From Candidatus Zixiibacteriota bacterium (GTDB lineage: Bacteria > Zixibacteria > MSB-5A5 > JAABVY01), in the NCBI GenBank assembly GCA_011056555.1, contig DSEQ01000008.1, forward strand, positions 1 to 64,000: a stretch of 64,000 nt of DNA, in the 5' to 3' direction. The translations under genes were made by a program, and so were the position numbers. The first letter of the stretch is position 1; each line of letters begins with the position of its first letter. Below are positions 53,745-61,982 of the stretch, piece after piece. Below the pieces are notes generated by a model. The model was not told the origin of the DNA and did not search any database. It was given only the letters and a program-made list of their open reading frames with translations.

Positions 53745-54764
53745 TCATAAAGCAAAATAGACTGACAAGCCAACCACCAGACCAACCAGCAAATTAATTG
53801 CCTTGACCAGCACAAATCCTTTTCGAGAGTGGGCCAGAAGCGGAAGCATACCGTGCCCGTCCTGAACGATGGAACTCGCCAACAGCACAGCAAATGGAAC
53901 CGTACCCTGAAAATACAGGCCGACAAAGAAGAGGTGCGGTCCTGATTCGGGGATGACCCCGAGTAAGGAGGCAATTATCAGCACAATTAGCATGTTCGCC
54001 TGTATTGACTCTTCCAGATGCAACTGATCAGTTATTATATAAGAGATCAAGAGGGCCCCAAAAGTCCACAGGAAGATACCCGGTATATGCTTGATGACAA
54101 TGTGCCTCCAGAGGTGTACTCGAAGGAAATGATCAGGGGCATAGGCTGCAATAAAGAATCCGGCCATCCCGAAAATAACCAAGGCTATTTTCTTCCACCC
54201 TGATACATCCGGTCCCAAAATGCCAGCCAGGACAGAGACTATAAATATCAGAAAAATGCCGCATGATATCGCCCGTACTAAGGTCAACTTCAGCCATTGT
54301 TTAACGAAACTTTCTTCCGGGATTCCATCACAATATTCCGGATCATGCAGCTCAAACTGGCAGCATTCATCAATTCTGAAGCCTCTTCGCTCCGAGAAGA
54401 TTAAATCTGTCAGCCAGCCGACCACAAATGCGATAACGATCAATATCGCTGTCAGGAGTGCGGCTTTTTCCGGAAACAACGCAAACATCACAAAGGCTTC
54501 ATCCCCGCTGGTGGCGATCATGGCCGCTACCAGTGCACCGAATGTTATGGTTCGATGAGAGAACATTGCCACGACTGCAAATGCCCCAAAACAACCCGGC
54601 GTGGCGCCCAGCAATACGGCAATAACATATTGGACCGATTTGCGCTTTTTGAAACCATGTTGCCAGGCTCCCCGGGTGCTGACATTGATATATTCGATAA
54701 CAAGCATCATGAGGCCGACAAAACCTGTTATCAACAGCGTTTTTCCCAGGATGTTAACAATCAT
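53745..54764 (-). CDS. ArsP_2-like membrane transporter (putative heavy-metal/manganese exporter)
   Basis: About ten hydrophobic helices over 339 residues. 'GATPGCFGAFAVVAMFSH' and 'ATSGDEAFVMFALFP' in the first half, and 'GVIPESGPHLFFVGLYFQG' in the second, form the inverted-repeat pattern of the ArsP_2/putative manganese transporter family (family assignment from memory). Inner membrane. It lies in a minus-strand run between the TrmO-like gene and the cupin gene, probably co-transcribed. The ion is not set by sequence. Confidence 0.82.
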   Translation of the reverse strand: MIVNILGKTLLITGFVGLMMLVIEYINVSTRGAWQHGFKKRKSVQYVIAVLLGATPGCFGAFAVVAMFSHRTITFGALVAAMIATSGDEAFVMFALFPEKAALLTAILIVIAFVVGWLTDLIFSERRGFRIDECCQFELHDPEYCDGIPEESFVKQWLKLTLVRAISCGIFLIFIVSVLAGILGPDVSGWKKIALVIFGMAGFFIAAYAPDHFLRVHLWRHIVIKHIPGIFLWTFGALLISYIITDQLHLEESIQANMLIVLIIASLLGVIPESGPHLFFVGLYFQGTVPFAVLLASSIVQDGHGMLPLLAHSRKGFVLVKAINLLVGLVVGLSVYFAL

Positions 54765-54792
54765 GATGATCTACTCCCTCAAACCTGATCCT

Positions 54793-55284
54793 TTAGACAT
54801 CCTCAAACTCGTCGACCAGCCAGCCCAGGGTTGTTCCGTACTGACGCGCAAGGGAAGGGATAAAAGGCTTTATATCCAGCAAAGGGGTACCATCCAAAAC
54901 GTCGATATTCTCAACATGAAGGGTACTTCCCATGATACTCACAAGACGCACAACCGAGATGCCGATTGGGTTGGGACGGTCGGGATATCTTGTAGCGAAG
55001 ACCCCATGATATAAAGTACTGTGCGGGGGCTTCACGGTTAATCGAAAATTATCGGCCAGATGGAAGTGGTAAATAAGAATAATGTGAGAGAACTTATCCA
55101 GATCTGCCAACGCTTTTTCATAATCATCTCGCAGCTCTATTAAGCCTTTTGCACTCTTCGCCAGCCTTGGTTGCATGGGTGTCTCATCCAGAGTTTTAAA
55201 GGGTGAGTGGATGATACCAATAGGTATGTACTCTATAGATTTCACTTCCGCATCCCCGTGAAAATATATAATTCCCGTCCGCAA
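54793..55284 (-). CDS. TrmO/TsaA-family tRNA t6A methyltransferase-like protein
   Basis: The TsaA (UPF0066) beta-barrel is seen from 'YIPIGIIHSPFK' through 'HIILIYHFHLAD' to the signature 'GVFATRYPDRPNPIGISVVRL'. In E. coli TrmO this domain methylates N6-threonylcarbamoyladenosine at tRNA position 37 with SAM. The product is 163 residues, lacking the C-terminal domain of E. coli TrmO (235 residues), as in many short homologues. The TTG at 55284 has GGAG 10 bases upstream; GTG at 55245 is an alternative start. Confidence 0.85.
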   Translation of the reverse strand: MRTGIIYFHGDAEVKSIEYIPIGIIHSPFKTLDETPMQPRLAKSAKGLIELRDDYEKALADLDKFSHIILIYHFHLADNFRLTVKPPHSTLYHGVFATRYPDRPNPIGISVVRLVSIMGSTLHVENIDVLDGTPLLDIKPFIPSLARQYGTTLGWLVDEFEDV

Positions 55285-55573
55285 CTACTGGGAAGCTCCT
55301 CAATTCTCCGAATTTTGATCAGGTAACGCAGTTCTGTATGCACAGTATATTTGCTTTTAGATTCAGCAAATTTCACAGGTGACCTTACCTCTCAGGTTCA
55401 ACAAAACGCGGCAAATAAAACTTGTTGCCTGATCATTTTTCATAGAGCCTGACATCCGCAAGATTATTGCACTTGCGACTTCTCGGTATTCTCGGAACCG
55501 GCTCTGTTTAGCTTTGCTCACAATTCCACAACGCAAACTGACCTGCCAGAGCAAAATCTTTTATGCCCCGCTA

Positions 55574-55927
55574 TCAGTAGTTGCTGATCCGGGGACCTGT
55601 GGCCTCCGAGCCAATCAAGTCCACCATCAGCTGGTTGTAATCTCCGCGCTGGGTCTCGATAAAGACGCGGGTATTTCCGACTGTAACTACCGAATATTTG
55701 CTTCCCCAGACAGTCCAGCCGACCAGGGATCCATAGTCCCGCGATGACCGGCCGTTTAGAGAACTTAAGAAATCGTGGCAGGTATGGTTCTGATTGACAC
55801 AAAGCTCAGCGCTTTCCATCAAATCTTCCGGCAATTCTCCCACCTGCCGAAGAACCTTGCCATCTTCAGAAAATTGTCCAGCAGCGACAACTCCCTTTAT
55901 TTTCATTAATCTATCAAGACCTATCAT
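55574..55927 (-). CDS. DUF2173-like small protein
   Basis: 117 residues opening 'MIGLDRLMKIKGVVAAGQFSEDGK', split here as residues 1-24, and ending in 'TQRGDYNQLMVDLIG', which I associate with the DUF2173 family of roadblock-like proteins seen in sulfur-metabolising bacteria (from memory). Cytoplasmic, no catalytic motif. ATG 55927 has GAGGAGG 5 bases upstream. A sigma-54 promoter (55972-55987) and the palindrome at 56098 lie directly upstream, matching the control region of the Hdr-like operon, so the two are probably induced together. Confidence 0.75.
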   Translation of the reverse strand: MIGLDRLMKIKGVVAAGQFSEDGKVLRQVGELPEDLMESAELCVNQNHTCHDFLSSLNGRSSRDYGSLVGWTVWGSKYSVVTVGNTRVFIETQRGDYNQLMVDLIGSEATGPRISNY

Positions 55928-55971
55928 CTTGACCTCCTCGGCAATCTTTTTATTTCCCCATATAACCAATC

Positions 55972-55987
55972 GCAGAATCTATGCCAA
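55972..55987 (-). promoter_or_regulatory. Sigma-54 (-24/-12) promoter for the DUF2173-like gene
   Basis: Minus-strand TTGGCATAGATTCTGC has the invariant GG and GC separated by exactly 10 bases. Start of transcription is expected about 35 bases before the ATG, leaving room for the ribosome site. Confidence 0.7.
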
Positions 55988-56097
55988 AAGCCGGAATCAC
56001 GGAAGGCATATAACGAAACTCGCTTTTGTTTAAGCAGTTACAAGAGATTATTTTTCGCCGGAAGGAGATGGCGCAGTAACAGCAGACAAGTTATATC

Positions 56098-56111
56098 ATG
56101 CAATGTTGCAT
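56098..56111. promoter_or_regulatory. Palindromic activator site (UAS 1)
   Basis: ATGCAATGTTGCAT is a perfect inverted repeat (ATGCA-N4-TGCAT). Its centre is 120 bases upstream of the GG of the minus-strand sigma-54 promoter. Confidence 0.65.
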
Positions 56112-56330
56112 TGTCGACAAGCCCGGAATTCGCTTAAACGGCTGGGACATCTCTTCTGAGATCATGAAAAGCACAGAACCCGGGCATGAGCACGGAATGC
56201 TCGAGTATGTCCCGTACAAAAGATGTTTCTTTGTCAGACTTTGGTTCTGCCCGTGCCCATCTGATTTTACCCTGCCGCCGGCATAACTTTTTGAGCGCAA
56301 TAATCATTACATCCAGGGCCGGCATTATTG

Positions 56331-56359
56331 TTGAATTCCGGTATTTTTTACATTATAAT
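56331..56359 (+). promoter_or_regulatory. Sigma-70-type promoter for the sigma-54 activator gene
   Basis: TTGAAT at 56331-56336, a 17-base spacer, and a perfect TATAAT at 56354-56359. It fixes the activator's start codon downstream of about 56366. Confidence 0.6.
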
Positions 56360-56432
56360 TAATTTAGCGGTCAAATTCAGTTATATGTTAGTACGAGAAT
56401 TAATTGTGCCGGGGCCCGAAAGCGAAAACCTG

Positions 56433-57788
56433 ATGAACAACATGAATCAAAAAAATCTGAGCTGCGAGGAACTGCTGATTATTATAGACAGCATCTCTGA
56501 CGGTGTCTTTGCCGTAGATACCGAGCTGAAGATTACATTTTTGAACAAGGCGGCCGAGAGGATTACCGGCTATACTGCCGAGGAGGCGATGGGAAGGCCA
56601 TGTAAGGAAATTTTTCGCTCCAATATTTGCGAAAGCCATTGCGCTCTAAAAGAGACCATGGCAACGAAGAAGCCTGTGGTCAACCGGCCGGTATGCATGA
56701 CGAATAAGGCTGGGCGGCGTGTGCCGATCAGTATATCCTCCGCATTGCTGATAGATCTGGAAGGCCGGATAATCGGCGGAGTTGAGACTTTCCGCGATCT
56801 TGATCTGGTGGAAAAACTGCGAAAAGATTTTGCGGCGAGATATCAAATGGAGGACATAATCAGCCGCGACAAAAAGATGCTTGAGATGTTCAAGATTCTT
56901 CCCACGATAGCAGAAAGCGATTCCACGGTTTTGATTGAGGGGGAAACCGGCACGGGCAAGGAGCTGGTTGCCCGGGCGCTGCACAGCCTCAGCTCCAGGA
57001 AAAAGGAGGCCTTTGTTGATATCAATTGCGGAGCGTTACCGGACACCCTGCTCGAATCGGAGCTGTTCGGGTATGTTGCGGGGGCATTTACAGATGCCAA
57101 AAAATCCAAGAAGGGACGATTTGCCCTGGCCGAAAAGGGCACTCTGTTTCTGGACGAAATCGCAGATATTTCTGCTGCCATGCAGGTAAAGCTGTTGCGG
57201 GTGCTTCAGGAGAAGTCTTATATGCCGCTGGGAGCTACCAAAGCAAAACAAACCGATGTCAGGATTATTGCCGCTTCTAACAGGGAACTCGAAAGTTTGG
57301 TTGCAAATGATGAATTTCGCAGAGATCTGTATTATCGCATAAATGTCGTCAAGCTGGTTATTCCCCCTTTGCGCGAGAGAAAAGGCGATATCCCCCTGCT
57401 GGCGGATCACTTCATCGGCTGCTTCAATCGATTACGGAAAAAAGACATCGCCGGGATCACACCGCCTGCGCTGAATTTAATTATGAAACATGACTTCCCG
57501 GGCAATGTACGGGAGCTTGAAAACATAATTGAACATGCATTTGTAATTAGTCCCGGAGGGGTCATCAGACCCGAACATCTGCCCGAGTACCTTCACGGTC
57601 GACAGGCTATACCTGCAATTGAGATAGCCGCTTCGATGGAAGAAATGGAATCTCTTTTCATTTTGAGCGCTCTCAAAAGAAATAACTGGAGCCGCAAGGA
57701 TACAGCCAGGGAACTCGGCATTCACACCTCCACACTCTACCGCAAAATCAGAAAACTAAAACTAAAAGTACCATCTTCAGAAAGTTAA
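56433..57788 (+). CDS. PAS-domain sigma-54-dependent transcriptional activator
   Basis: A PAS sensor (about 15-125, with 'EIFRSNICESHCALKE', a Cys pair that could sense redox or bind a cofactor) is followed by an AAA+ domain with Walker A 'GETGTGKE', Walker B 'GTLFLDEI' and 'RRDLYYRINV'. A Fis-type helix-turn-helix lies at the end ('KDTARELGIHTSTLYRKIRKL'). The sigma-54 contact loop reads GAFTDA rather than GAFTGA, a variant known in this PAS-linked subgroup. It sits between two sigma-54 promoters that share a palindrome, so it is the obvious activator of both. Start at 56433 is chosen because earlier codons overlap its own promoter; no candidate has a strong ribosome site (56385 and 56442 are alternatives). 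Confidence 0.92.
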   Translation: MNNMNQKNLSCEELLIIIDSISDGVFAVDTELKITFLNKAAERITGYTAEEAMGRPCKEIFRSNICESHCALKETMATKKPVVNRPVCMTNKAGRRVPISISSALLIDLEGRIIGGVETFRDLDLVEKLRKDFAARYQMEDIISRDKKMLEMFKILPTIAESDSTVLIEGETGTGKELVARALHSLSSRKKEAFVDINCGALPDTLLESELFGYVAGAFTDAKKSKKGRFALAEKGTLFLDEIADISAAMQVKLLRVLQEKSYMPLGATKAKQTDVRIIAASNRELESLVANDEFRRDLYYRINVVKLVIPPLRERKGDIPLLADHFIGCFNRLRKKDIAGITPPALNLIMKHDFPGNVRELENIIEHAFVISPGGVIRPEHLPEYLHGRQAIPAIEIAASMEEMESLFILSALKRNNWSRKDTARELGIHTSTLYRKIRKLKLKVPSSES

Positions 57789-57839
57789 TCAAAAAACGTA
57801 GATGACGTGCGAACGTGCATGATATCTGAATAGAATATA

Positions 57840-57853
57840 ATGCATTTTTGCAT
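57840..57853. promoter_or_regulatory. Palindromic activator site (UAS 2)
   Basis: ATGCATTTTTGCAT is a perfect ATGCA-N4-TGCAT inverted repeat. Its centre is 119 bases upstream of the GG of the plus-strand sigma-54 promoter, matching the geometry of UAS 1. Confidence 0.65.
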
Positions 57854-57963
57854 CACGGTTAATCTATCCGGTCCCCGGACGATCCCGCAAAAGCGGTACG
57901 GCCGCCCTTGCAACACATTCATTTATAACGGGATAAGATTGATTTATTAACATGGGCCGCATC

Positions 57964-57979
57964 CGGCATGTCGCTTGCT
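57964..57979 (+). promoter_or_regulatory. Sigma-54 (-24/-12) promoter of the Hdr-like operon
   Basis: CGGCATGTCGCTTGCT has GG and GC exactly 10 bases apart and close agreement with the consensus YTGGCACG-N4-TTGC. It lies in the 358-base gap between the activator gene and the first operon gene; the leader would be about 155 bases. Confidence 0.75.
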
Positions 57980-58146
57980 TATTCTTATATTGAAGAAAAC
58001 AGATAAAATGGAGATTTAAACTGGACCAAATATTAATTGAATCGAGCTCTGAAAATGCCATCCGGTATACTTCAAGTGATCGACTCCGCAGCAGTTATCA
58101 ATTTGTTTGGCTCCATTAAAAAAATTAACATTTGGAGGTGATTAGG

Positions 58147-58338
58147 ATGCAAGAGGAAGAAAGCAAAAAACCGGCCCTTGGTCATGGGATTTATCATCCC
58201 GGGGGACGGCCGATGAAGGTTTTTCGCGATGCCGAAGGCTGTTTATGGCTTTGCGATAAGGGTATTGACCCAAATAAAGAGTTTGCGCAGCAGGGATGCT
58301 GGAGATGCAGGGACCTGGCATTTACACGCAATGATTGA
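58147..58338 (+). CDS. Small Cys-containing protein of unknown function, first gene of the Hdr-like operon
   Basis: 63 residues; ATG 58147 follows GGAGGTG at about 7 bases. Four cysteines are paired as CLWLC and CWRC, with 'GHGIYHPGGRP' near the start, so metal or Fe-S binding or a redox role is possible. No signal peptide. Not recognised. Position right after the sigma-54 promoter makes it the most highly transcribed gene of the operon. Confidence 0.7.
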   Translation: MQEEESKKPALGHGIYHPGGRPMKVFRDAEGCLWLCDKGIDPNKEFAQQGCWRCRDLAFTRND

Positions 58339-58499
58339 TGCAGATTTGCGGGTGTGTGAGGGGATGTTTCAGTCTCGATTGGAATCGAAAACAGCATGGA
58401 CATGAGGGTGAAAAGGACCGTGGAATCAAGCAGCAGGTAGGATGAGATATTCTATTCGCAGTGATTGTCCCGGCATTCATCGTCAACAGCGGGAGAGGA

Positions 58500-60407
58500 A
58501 TGGATATATTTGCGCCTCTAAAGATTGGCTCGGTAGAGATACCTAACAGGCTTATAATGGCCCCGGTTAAGACAGGTTATGGCACGCTGGACGGGGAGGT
58601 GACATATCTTCATCAGGCCTATTATCGTCGTCGGGCGGAAGGAGAGGTCGGCGGGATAATTGTCGAGCCATTGTATGTTGACATCGCCGGCAAAGAACAT
58701 CCGAGGCAGCTTGGCATCTCCAGCTTTAATCACATCAGAGGATTGGCACAGCTTGTTGATACAATTCATAAGAACGGCGTTATAGCCATCGCCCATTTAA
58801 ATCATGCCGGGCGTGTTGCAAACCCTGAAGTCTCGGGGATGATGCCGGAAGCGCCCTCGGAAATTGCCTGCTTTAATAGCGGCCTTTCGCCTGTCGCAAT
58901 GAGCGCGGAAAGAATTAAGAGGCTGGTTCTTGCATATGCCGGAGCAGCAAAAAGAGCCGCAGAAGCGGGATTTGACCTGATCGAGATTCAATTCGGGCAT
59001 GGCTACCTTATCTCTCAATTCCTTTCTCCGGTAATCAATCTTCGCCGGGACGAGTACGGGGGCAGCCGTGAAAACCGGCAGCGCTTCGCAACCGAAGTGT
59101 TAACAGCGATACGCCGGGAAATCGGCGAATACCCGCCATTGATAGCACGGATATCGGCCTCTGAACAAATAGATGGGGGTGCGGATATAAGCGATGCGGT
59201 TAATCTGGCGGATTTTCTCCAGAGACGGGGGATAACTGCAATTCATGTGGCCAGCGGCTCGGTCTGTGATTCGCCTGCCTGGTACTATCAACATATGAGA
59301 CTGCCCCCGGATAAAAACCTGGACTGGGCTGGTTTGATCAAGATGAAAGTCGATATTCCGGTTATTGTTGCCGGAAGGATGGGCCGGCCCGAGGATATCC
59401 GCCGGGCGCTTGGAAGAAAAATCGTCGATGCAGTAGCCCTGGGGCGGCCGCTCATCGCCGATCCCGACCTGCCAAGAAAAATGAGACAAAATCGCGATGA
59501 GGATATCATCCAGTGCGGAGCCTGCCTTCAGGGATGCCTCGCCAGGGTCAAATCGGGGGATGGTCTGGGATGCATCATCAATCCCGAAGTGGGTCATGAG
59601 TCAGAGCAGTTTAAAAAGCCCCGCCAGCCGAAAAAGGTGGTTGTTGTCGGAGGCGGACCGGCGGGAATACAGGCGGCATTGACAGCCGCACAGAGGGGTC
59701 ATGAGGTGGTTCTGTTTGACAGGAATCAACTGGGCGGTCAATTCAACCTCTCGTATATTCCGCCCGGTAAAATGATGATGAGGCGTCCTCTTGATTCACT
59801 TATACATAAGATTACGAACAGCACTGTTAAACTGCATTTATCGAAAAAAGCGGAACTGCAGGACATTCTCTCTGAAAAACCGGATATTGTGATAATTGCC
59901 ACCGGCGCCGTGCCGATTGACCCATCAATTCCCGGATTGACAAATTTCTTATCAGCCGAGGATGTTCTTACTGAGAGAAAAAGCGTCGGCAAAAAAGTGC
60001 TGATAGTGGGGGGCGGTATGGTCGGTCTTGAATGCGCCGAGTTTCTGGCCGCGAGAAACCACCGCGTAACTATCGTTGAGCTTCTGGATGACGTGGCCCG
60101 GGATATGATGCAGCTCACCAAAACAATGACAATGACCGCGCTGATGCAGGCGGGCGTAGATATAAAAACCGGCACCAGGATTTCTCGCTTTGCAGGAGGC
60201 AGGGCATTTGCGCAAAACGGTGGTCGGGAAATACCACTGGGAAACTATGACTCGGTTGTCGTTGCGGTGGGAATGCGCTCGCTGAACGAGCTTGGGCCTC
60301 TCTTGAATGAAATGAATATTGAGGTAAAAGTCATCGGCGACGCCCGGCAGCCGCGCCAGATTCATGACGCAGTGAGAGATGGTTTTGAGGCGGCGGTTGG
60401 GATATGA
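58500..60407 (+). CDS. FadH-like FMN/4Fe-4S/FAD oxidoreductase (old yellow enzyme family)
   Basis: The architecture of 2,4-dienoyl-CoA reductase and trimethylamine dehydrogenase: an FMN-binding OYE barrel (about 1-335, 'IPNRLIMAPVKTGYG', 'HLNHAGR'), a 4Fe-4S cluster 'CGACLQGC' plus a fourth Cys (about 339-358), then FAD/NAD(P) domains with 'VGGGPAGIQAAL' and 'VGGGMVGLECAE'. Length 635 residues is normal. It reduces a conjugated double bond or passes electrons from NAD(P)H; the exact substrate is open. ATG 58500 has GGGAG 6 bases upstream. Second gene of the operon. Confidence 0.9.
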   Translation: MDIFAPLKIGSVEIPNRLIMAPVKTGYGTLDGEVTYLHQAYYRRRAEGEVGGIIVEPLYVDIAGKEHPRQLGISSFNHIRGLAQLVDTIHKNGVIAIAHLNHAGRVANPEVSGMMPEAPSEIACFNSGLSPVAMSAERIKRLVLAYAGAAKRAAEAGFDLIEIQFGHGYLISQFLSPVINLRRDEYGGSRENRQRFATEVLTAIRREIGEYPPLIARISASEQIDGGADISDAVNLADFLQRRGITAIHVASGSVCDSPAWYYQHMRLPPDKNLDWAGLIKMKVDIPVIVAGRMGRPEDIRRALGRKIVDAVALGRPLIADPDLPRKMRQNRDEDIIQCGACLQGCLARVKSGDGLGCIINPEVGHESEQFKKPRQPKKVVVVGGGPAGIQAALTAAQRGHEVVLFDRNQLGGQFNLSYIPPGKMMMRRPLDSLIHKITNSTVKLHLSKKAELQDILSEKPDIVIIATGAVPIDPSIPGLTNFLSAEDVLTERKSVGKKVLIVGGGMVGLECAEFLAARNHRVTIVELLDDVARDMMQLTKTMTMTALMQAGVDIKTGTRISRFAGGRAFAQNGGREIPLGNYDSVVVAVGMRSLNELGPLLNEMNIEVKVIGDARQPRQIHDAVRDGFEAAVGI

Positions 60408-60461
60408 GGAAGATAATCAGGTACAAGCCTGAGATTCATCCATAATTCAGGAGATTTGAAC

Positions 60462-61301
60462 ATGCTTACAGATGAGCAAAAAGAACAGATAGAAATTGAA
60501 AATAAAGCAATTTCGAAAAACATCCATAACATCAGGCACAGAATCCTGGTTTTTAGCGGAAAGGGAGGGGTGGGCAAAACTACCGTAAGCGTGAATCTTG
60601 CCTATGGATTAAGGATAAAAGGCTATAGAACCGGCCTGCTTGATGCGGATGTAACCGGGCCGGATGTGCCCAAAATGCTGGGATTGACAGGTGAGATGCA
60701 TGTTCACGAGCGCAGAATCGTCCCGCATATATGCCATGACCTGAAAGTCGTTTCCATAGCAAGTCTGCTACAGCCCGATCAACCTGTAATCTGGCGCGGT
60801 CCCATGCGTTCCAAAGTACTGCATCAGTTTCTGGGGGATGTGGAGTGGGGCAAGCTGGATTACCTTGTTGCTGACCTTCCCCCCGGCACCGGCGATGAAA
60901 TCATCAGCCTGACTCAAAAAATGGAGCCGGATCTGGCCATCATCGTTACAACACCTCAGGAAATTTCCCTCATAGATTCGGCAAGAGCGATAAATATGGC
61001 CAGGAAGATGAATGTGCCCAGAATAGCTGTTATCGAAAACATGTCCGGTTTGATATGTCCCGTTTGTGCCACGCACATCGATCTGTTTGGCACAGGAGGA
61101 GGAGAAAAACAGGCTGAGCTGATGGGTGTTTCATTTCTGGGAAGGCTGCCCATCGATATCGAGGCGAGGAAAATGGCAGATAACGGCAAACCGGTAATTC
61201 TCGAAAACATAAACTCTGATATTTCAGTCGCTCTTGCCTCTATCGTAGATAACATCGAAGAAATGTTAAATGAGCGGCATCAAAGCACAACTAAACAGTA
61301 A
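60462..61301 (+). CDS. Mrp/NBP35-family Fe-S cluster carrier ATPase
   Basis: A P-loop ATPase with deviant Walker A 'GKGGVGKT' (33-40), 'LPPGTGDE' and the cluster-binding 'CPVC' late in the protein. Family members (ApbC/Mrp) hold and deliver 4Fe-4S clusters in the cytoplasm. 279 residues. ATG 60462 is preferred over the TTG at 60456, which is too close to AGGAG. Its place in an operon full of Fe-S enzymes suggests dedicated cofactor loading. Confidence 0.9.
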   Translation: MLTDEQKEQIEIENKAISKNIHNIRHRILVFSGKGGVGKTTVSVNLAYGLRIKGYRTGLLDADVTGPDVPKMLGLTGEMHVHERRIVPHICHDLKVVSIASLLQPDQPVIWRGPMRSKVLHQFLGDVEWGKLDYLVADLPPGTGDEIISLTQKMEPDLAIIVTTPQEISLIDSARAINMARKMNVPRIAVIENMSGLICPVCATHIDLFGTGGGEKQAELMGVSFLGRLPIDIEARKMADNGKPVILENINSDISVALASIVDNIEEMLNERHQSTTKQ

Positions 61302-61312
61302 AGGAGAGAAAT

Positions 61313-61564
61313 ATGAGTACCCAGCTAAACGAACTGAAAGCTGACAAAGTGGTGGATGCCAGGGGGACTGCCTGTCCGGGCCCGTTACTTGAAGCAAAGC
61401 GGGCCATGGCCTCAGTGCCGATGGGGGGAATAATGGAAGTGCTCTCTTCGGATGAAGGCACCAATGAAGACATCCCCCTGTGGGCCAAGAAAGTCGGCCA
61501 CGAATATCTGGGAAACATAGCCGAAGCCGGTTACTGGCGCATCTTCGTCAAGAGAAACAAATGA
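61313..61564 (+). CDS. TusA-family sulfur-carrier protein
   Basis: An 83-residue protein with the family's 'ACPGPLLEAK' motif; the persulfide-carrying Cys is C21. TusA-like proteins pass sulfane sulfur in tRNA thiolation, molybdenum-cofactor synthesis or dissimilatory sulfur pathways. AAAGGAG precedes the ATG. It is 11 bases after the Mrp gene and overlaps the next gene by 4 bases (ATGA), so it is fixed in the operon. The context with HdrA and MvhD favours a sulfur-metabolism role. Confidence 0.9.
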   Translation: MSTQLNELKADKVVDARGTACPGPLLEAKRAMASVPMGGIMEVLSSDEGTNEDIPLWAKKVGHEYLGNIAEAGYWRIFVKRNK

Positions 61565-61971
61565 CGGATATGGTTGAAAGCGACAAAAATACCAGGCCCT
61601 CCATTCTTGTCTTCGCCACCAATAATATATCCGATCCGGGTATCGATCTGGCAGGCAGTTCACATATGGCATATCCGACATCTGTTAAGGTCATAGCTGT
61701 ACCATGCTCATCCGGAATAGATCCGCGCTGGGTGCTTCACGCGCTAACGGCTGGTTTTGACGGTGTCTTCATTGCCGCGGACGGTACGGATTGCGCTTAC
61801 CTTCCCAACTGCACCGAACGCACCGGGCAGCTGGTCAAGCAGGCACAGCAGCTTTTGGAGAAGAATGGGCATGATCCCCGTCGGCTCAAAATGGCTGCGA
61901 TCTGTTCGGTCTGCGCGGAATCTTTTGTCGCTCACATCGAGTCATTTCAGAAGGCCTTGAGCAATATGTAA
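61561..61971 (+). CDS. MvhD/FrhD-like hydrogenase-type iron-sulfur subunit
   Basis: 136 residues with the MvhD-type Cys pattern in order: 'PCSSGIDPRWVLHAL', 'GTDCAYLPNC' and 'ICSVCAES'. In methanogens MvhD carries a 2Fe-2S cluster and passes electrons to HdrA. Translation starts at ATG 61561, overlapping the TusA stop by 4 bases. The adjacent HdrA-type gene is its expected partner. No hydrogenase large or small subunit is seen in the window. Confidence 0.87.
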   Translation: MTDMVESDKNTRPSILVFATNNISDPGIDLAGSSHMAYPTSVKVIAVPCSSGIDPRWVLHALTAGFDGVFIAADGTDCAYLPNCTERTGQLVKQAQQLLEKNGHDPRRLKMAAICSVCAESFVAHIESFQKALSNM

Positions 61972-61982
61972 GGGAATGTATT

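Noticed and set aside
56098..56286. 62-codon open frame on the plus strand
   Set aside because: No ribosome site; it begins inside the palindromic activator site in a regulatory region.
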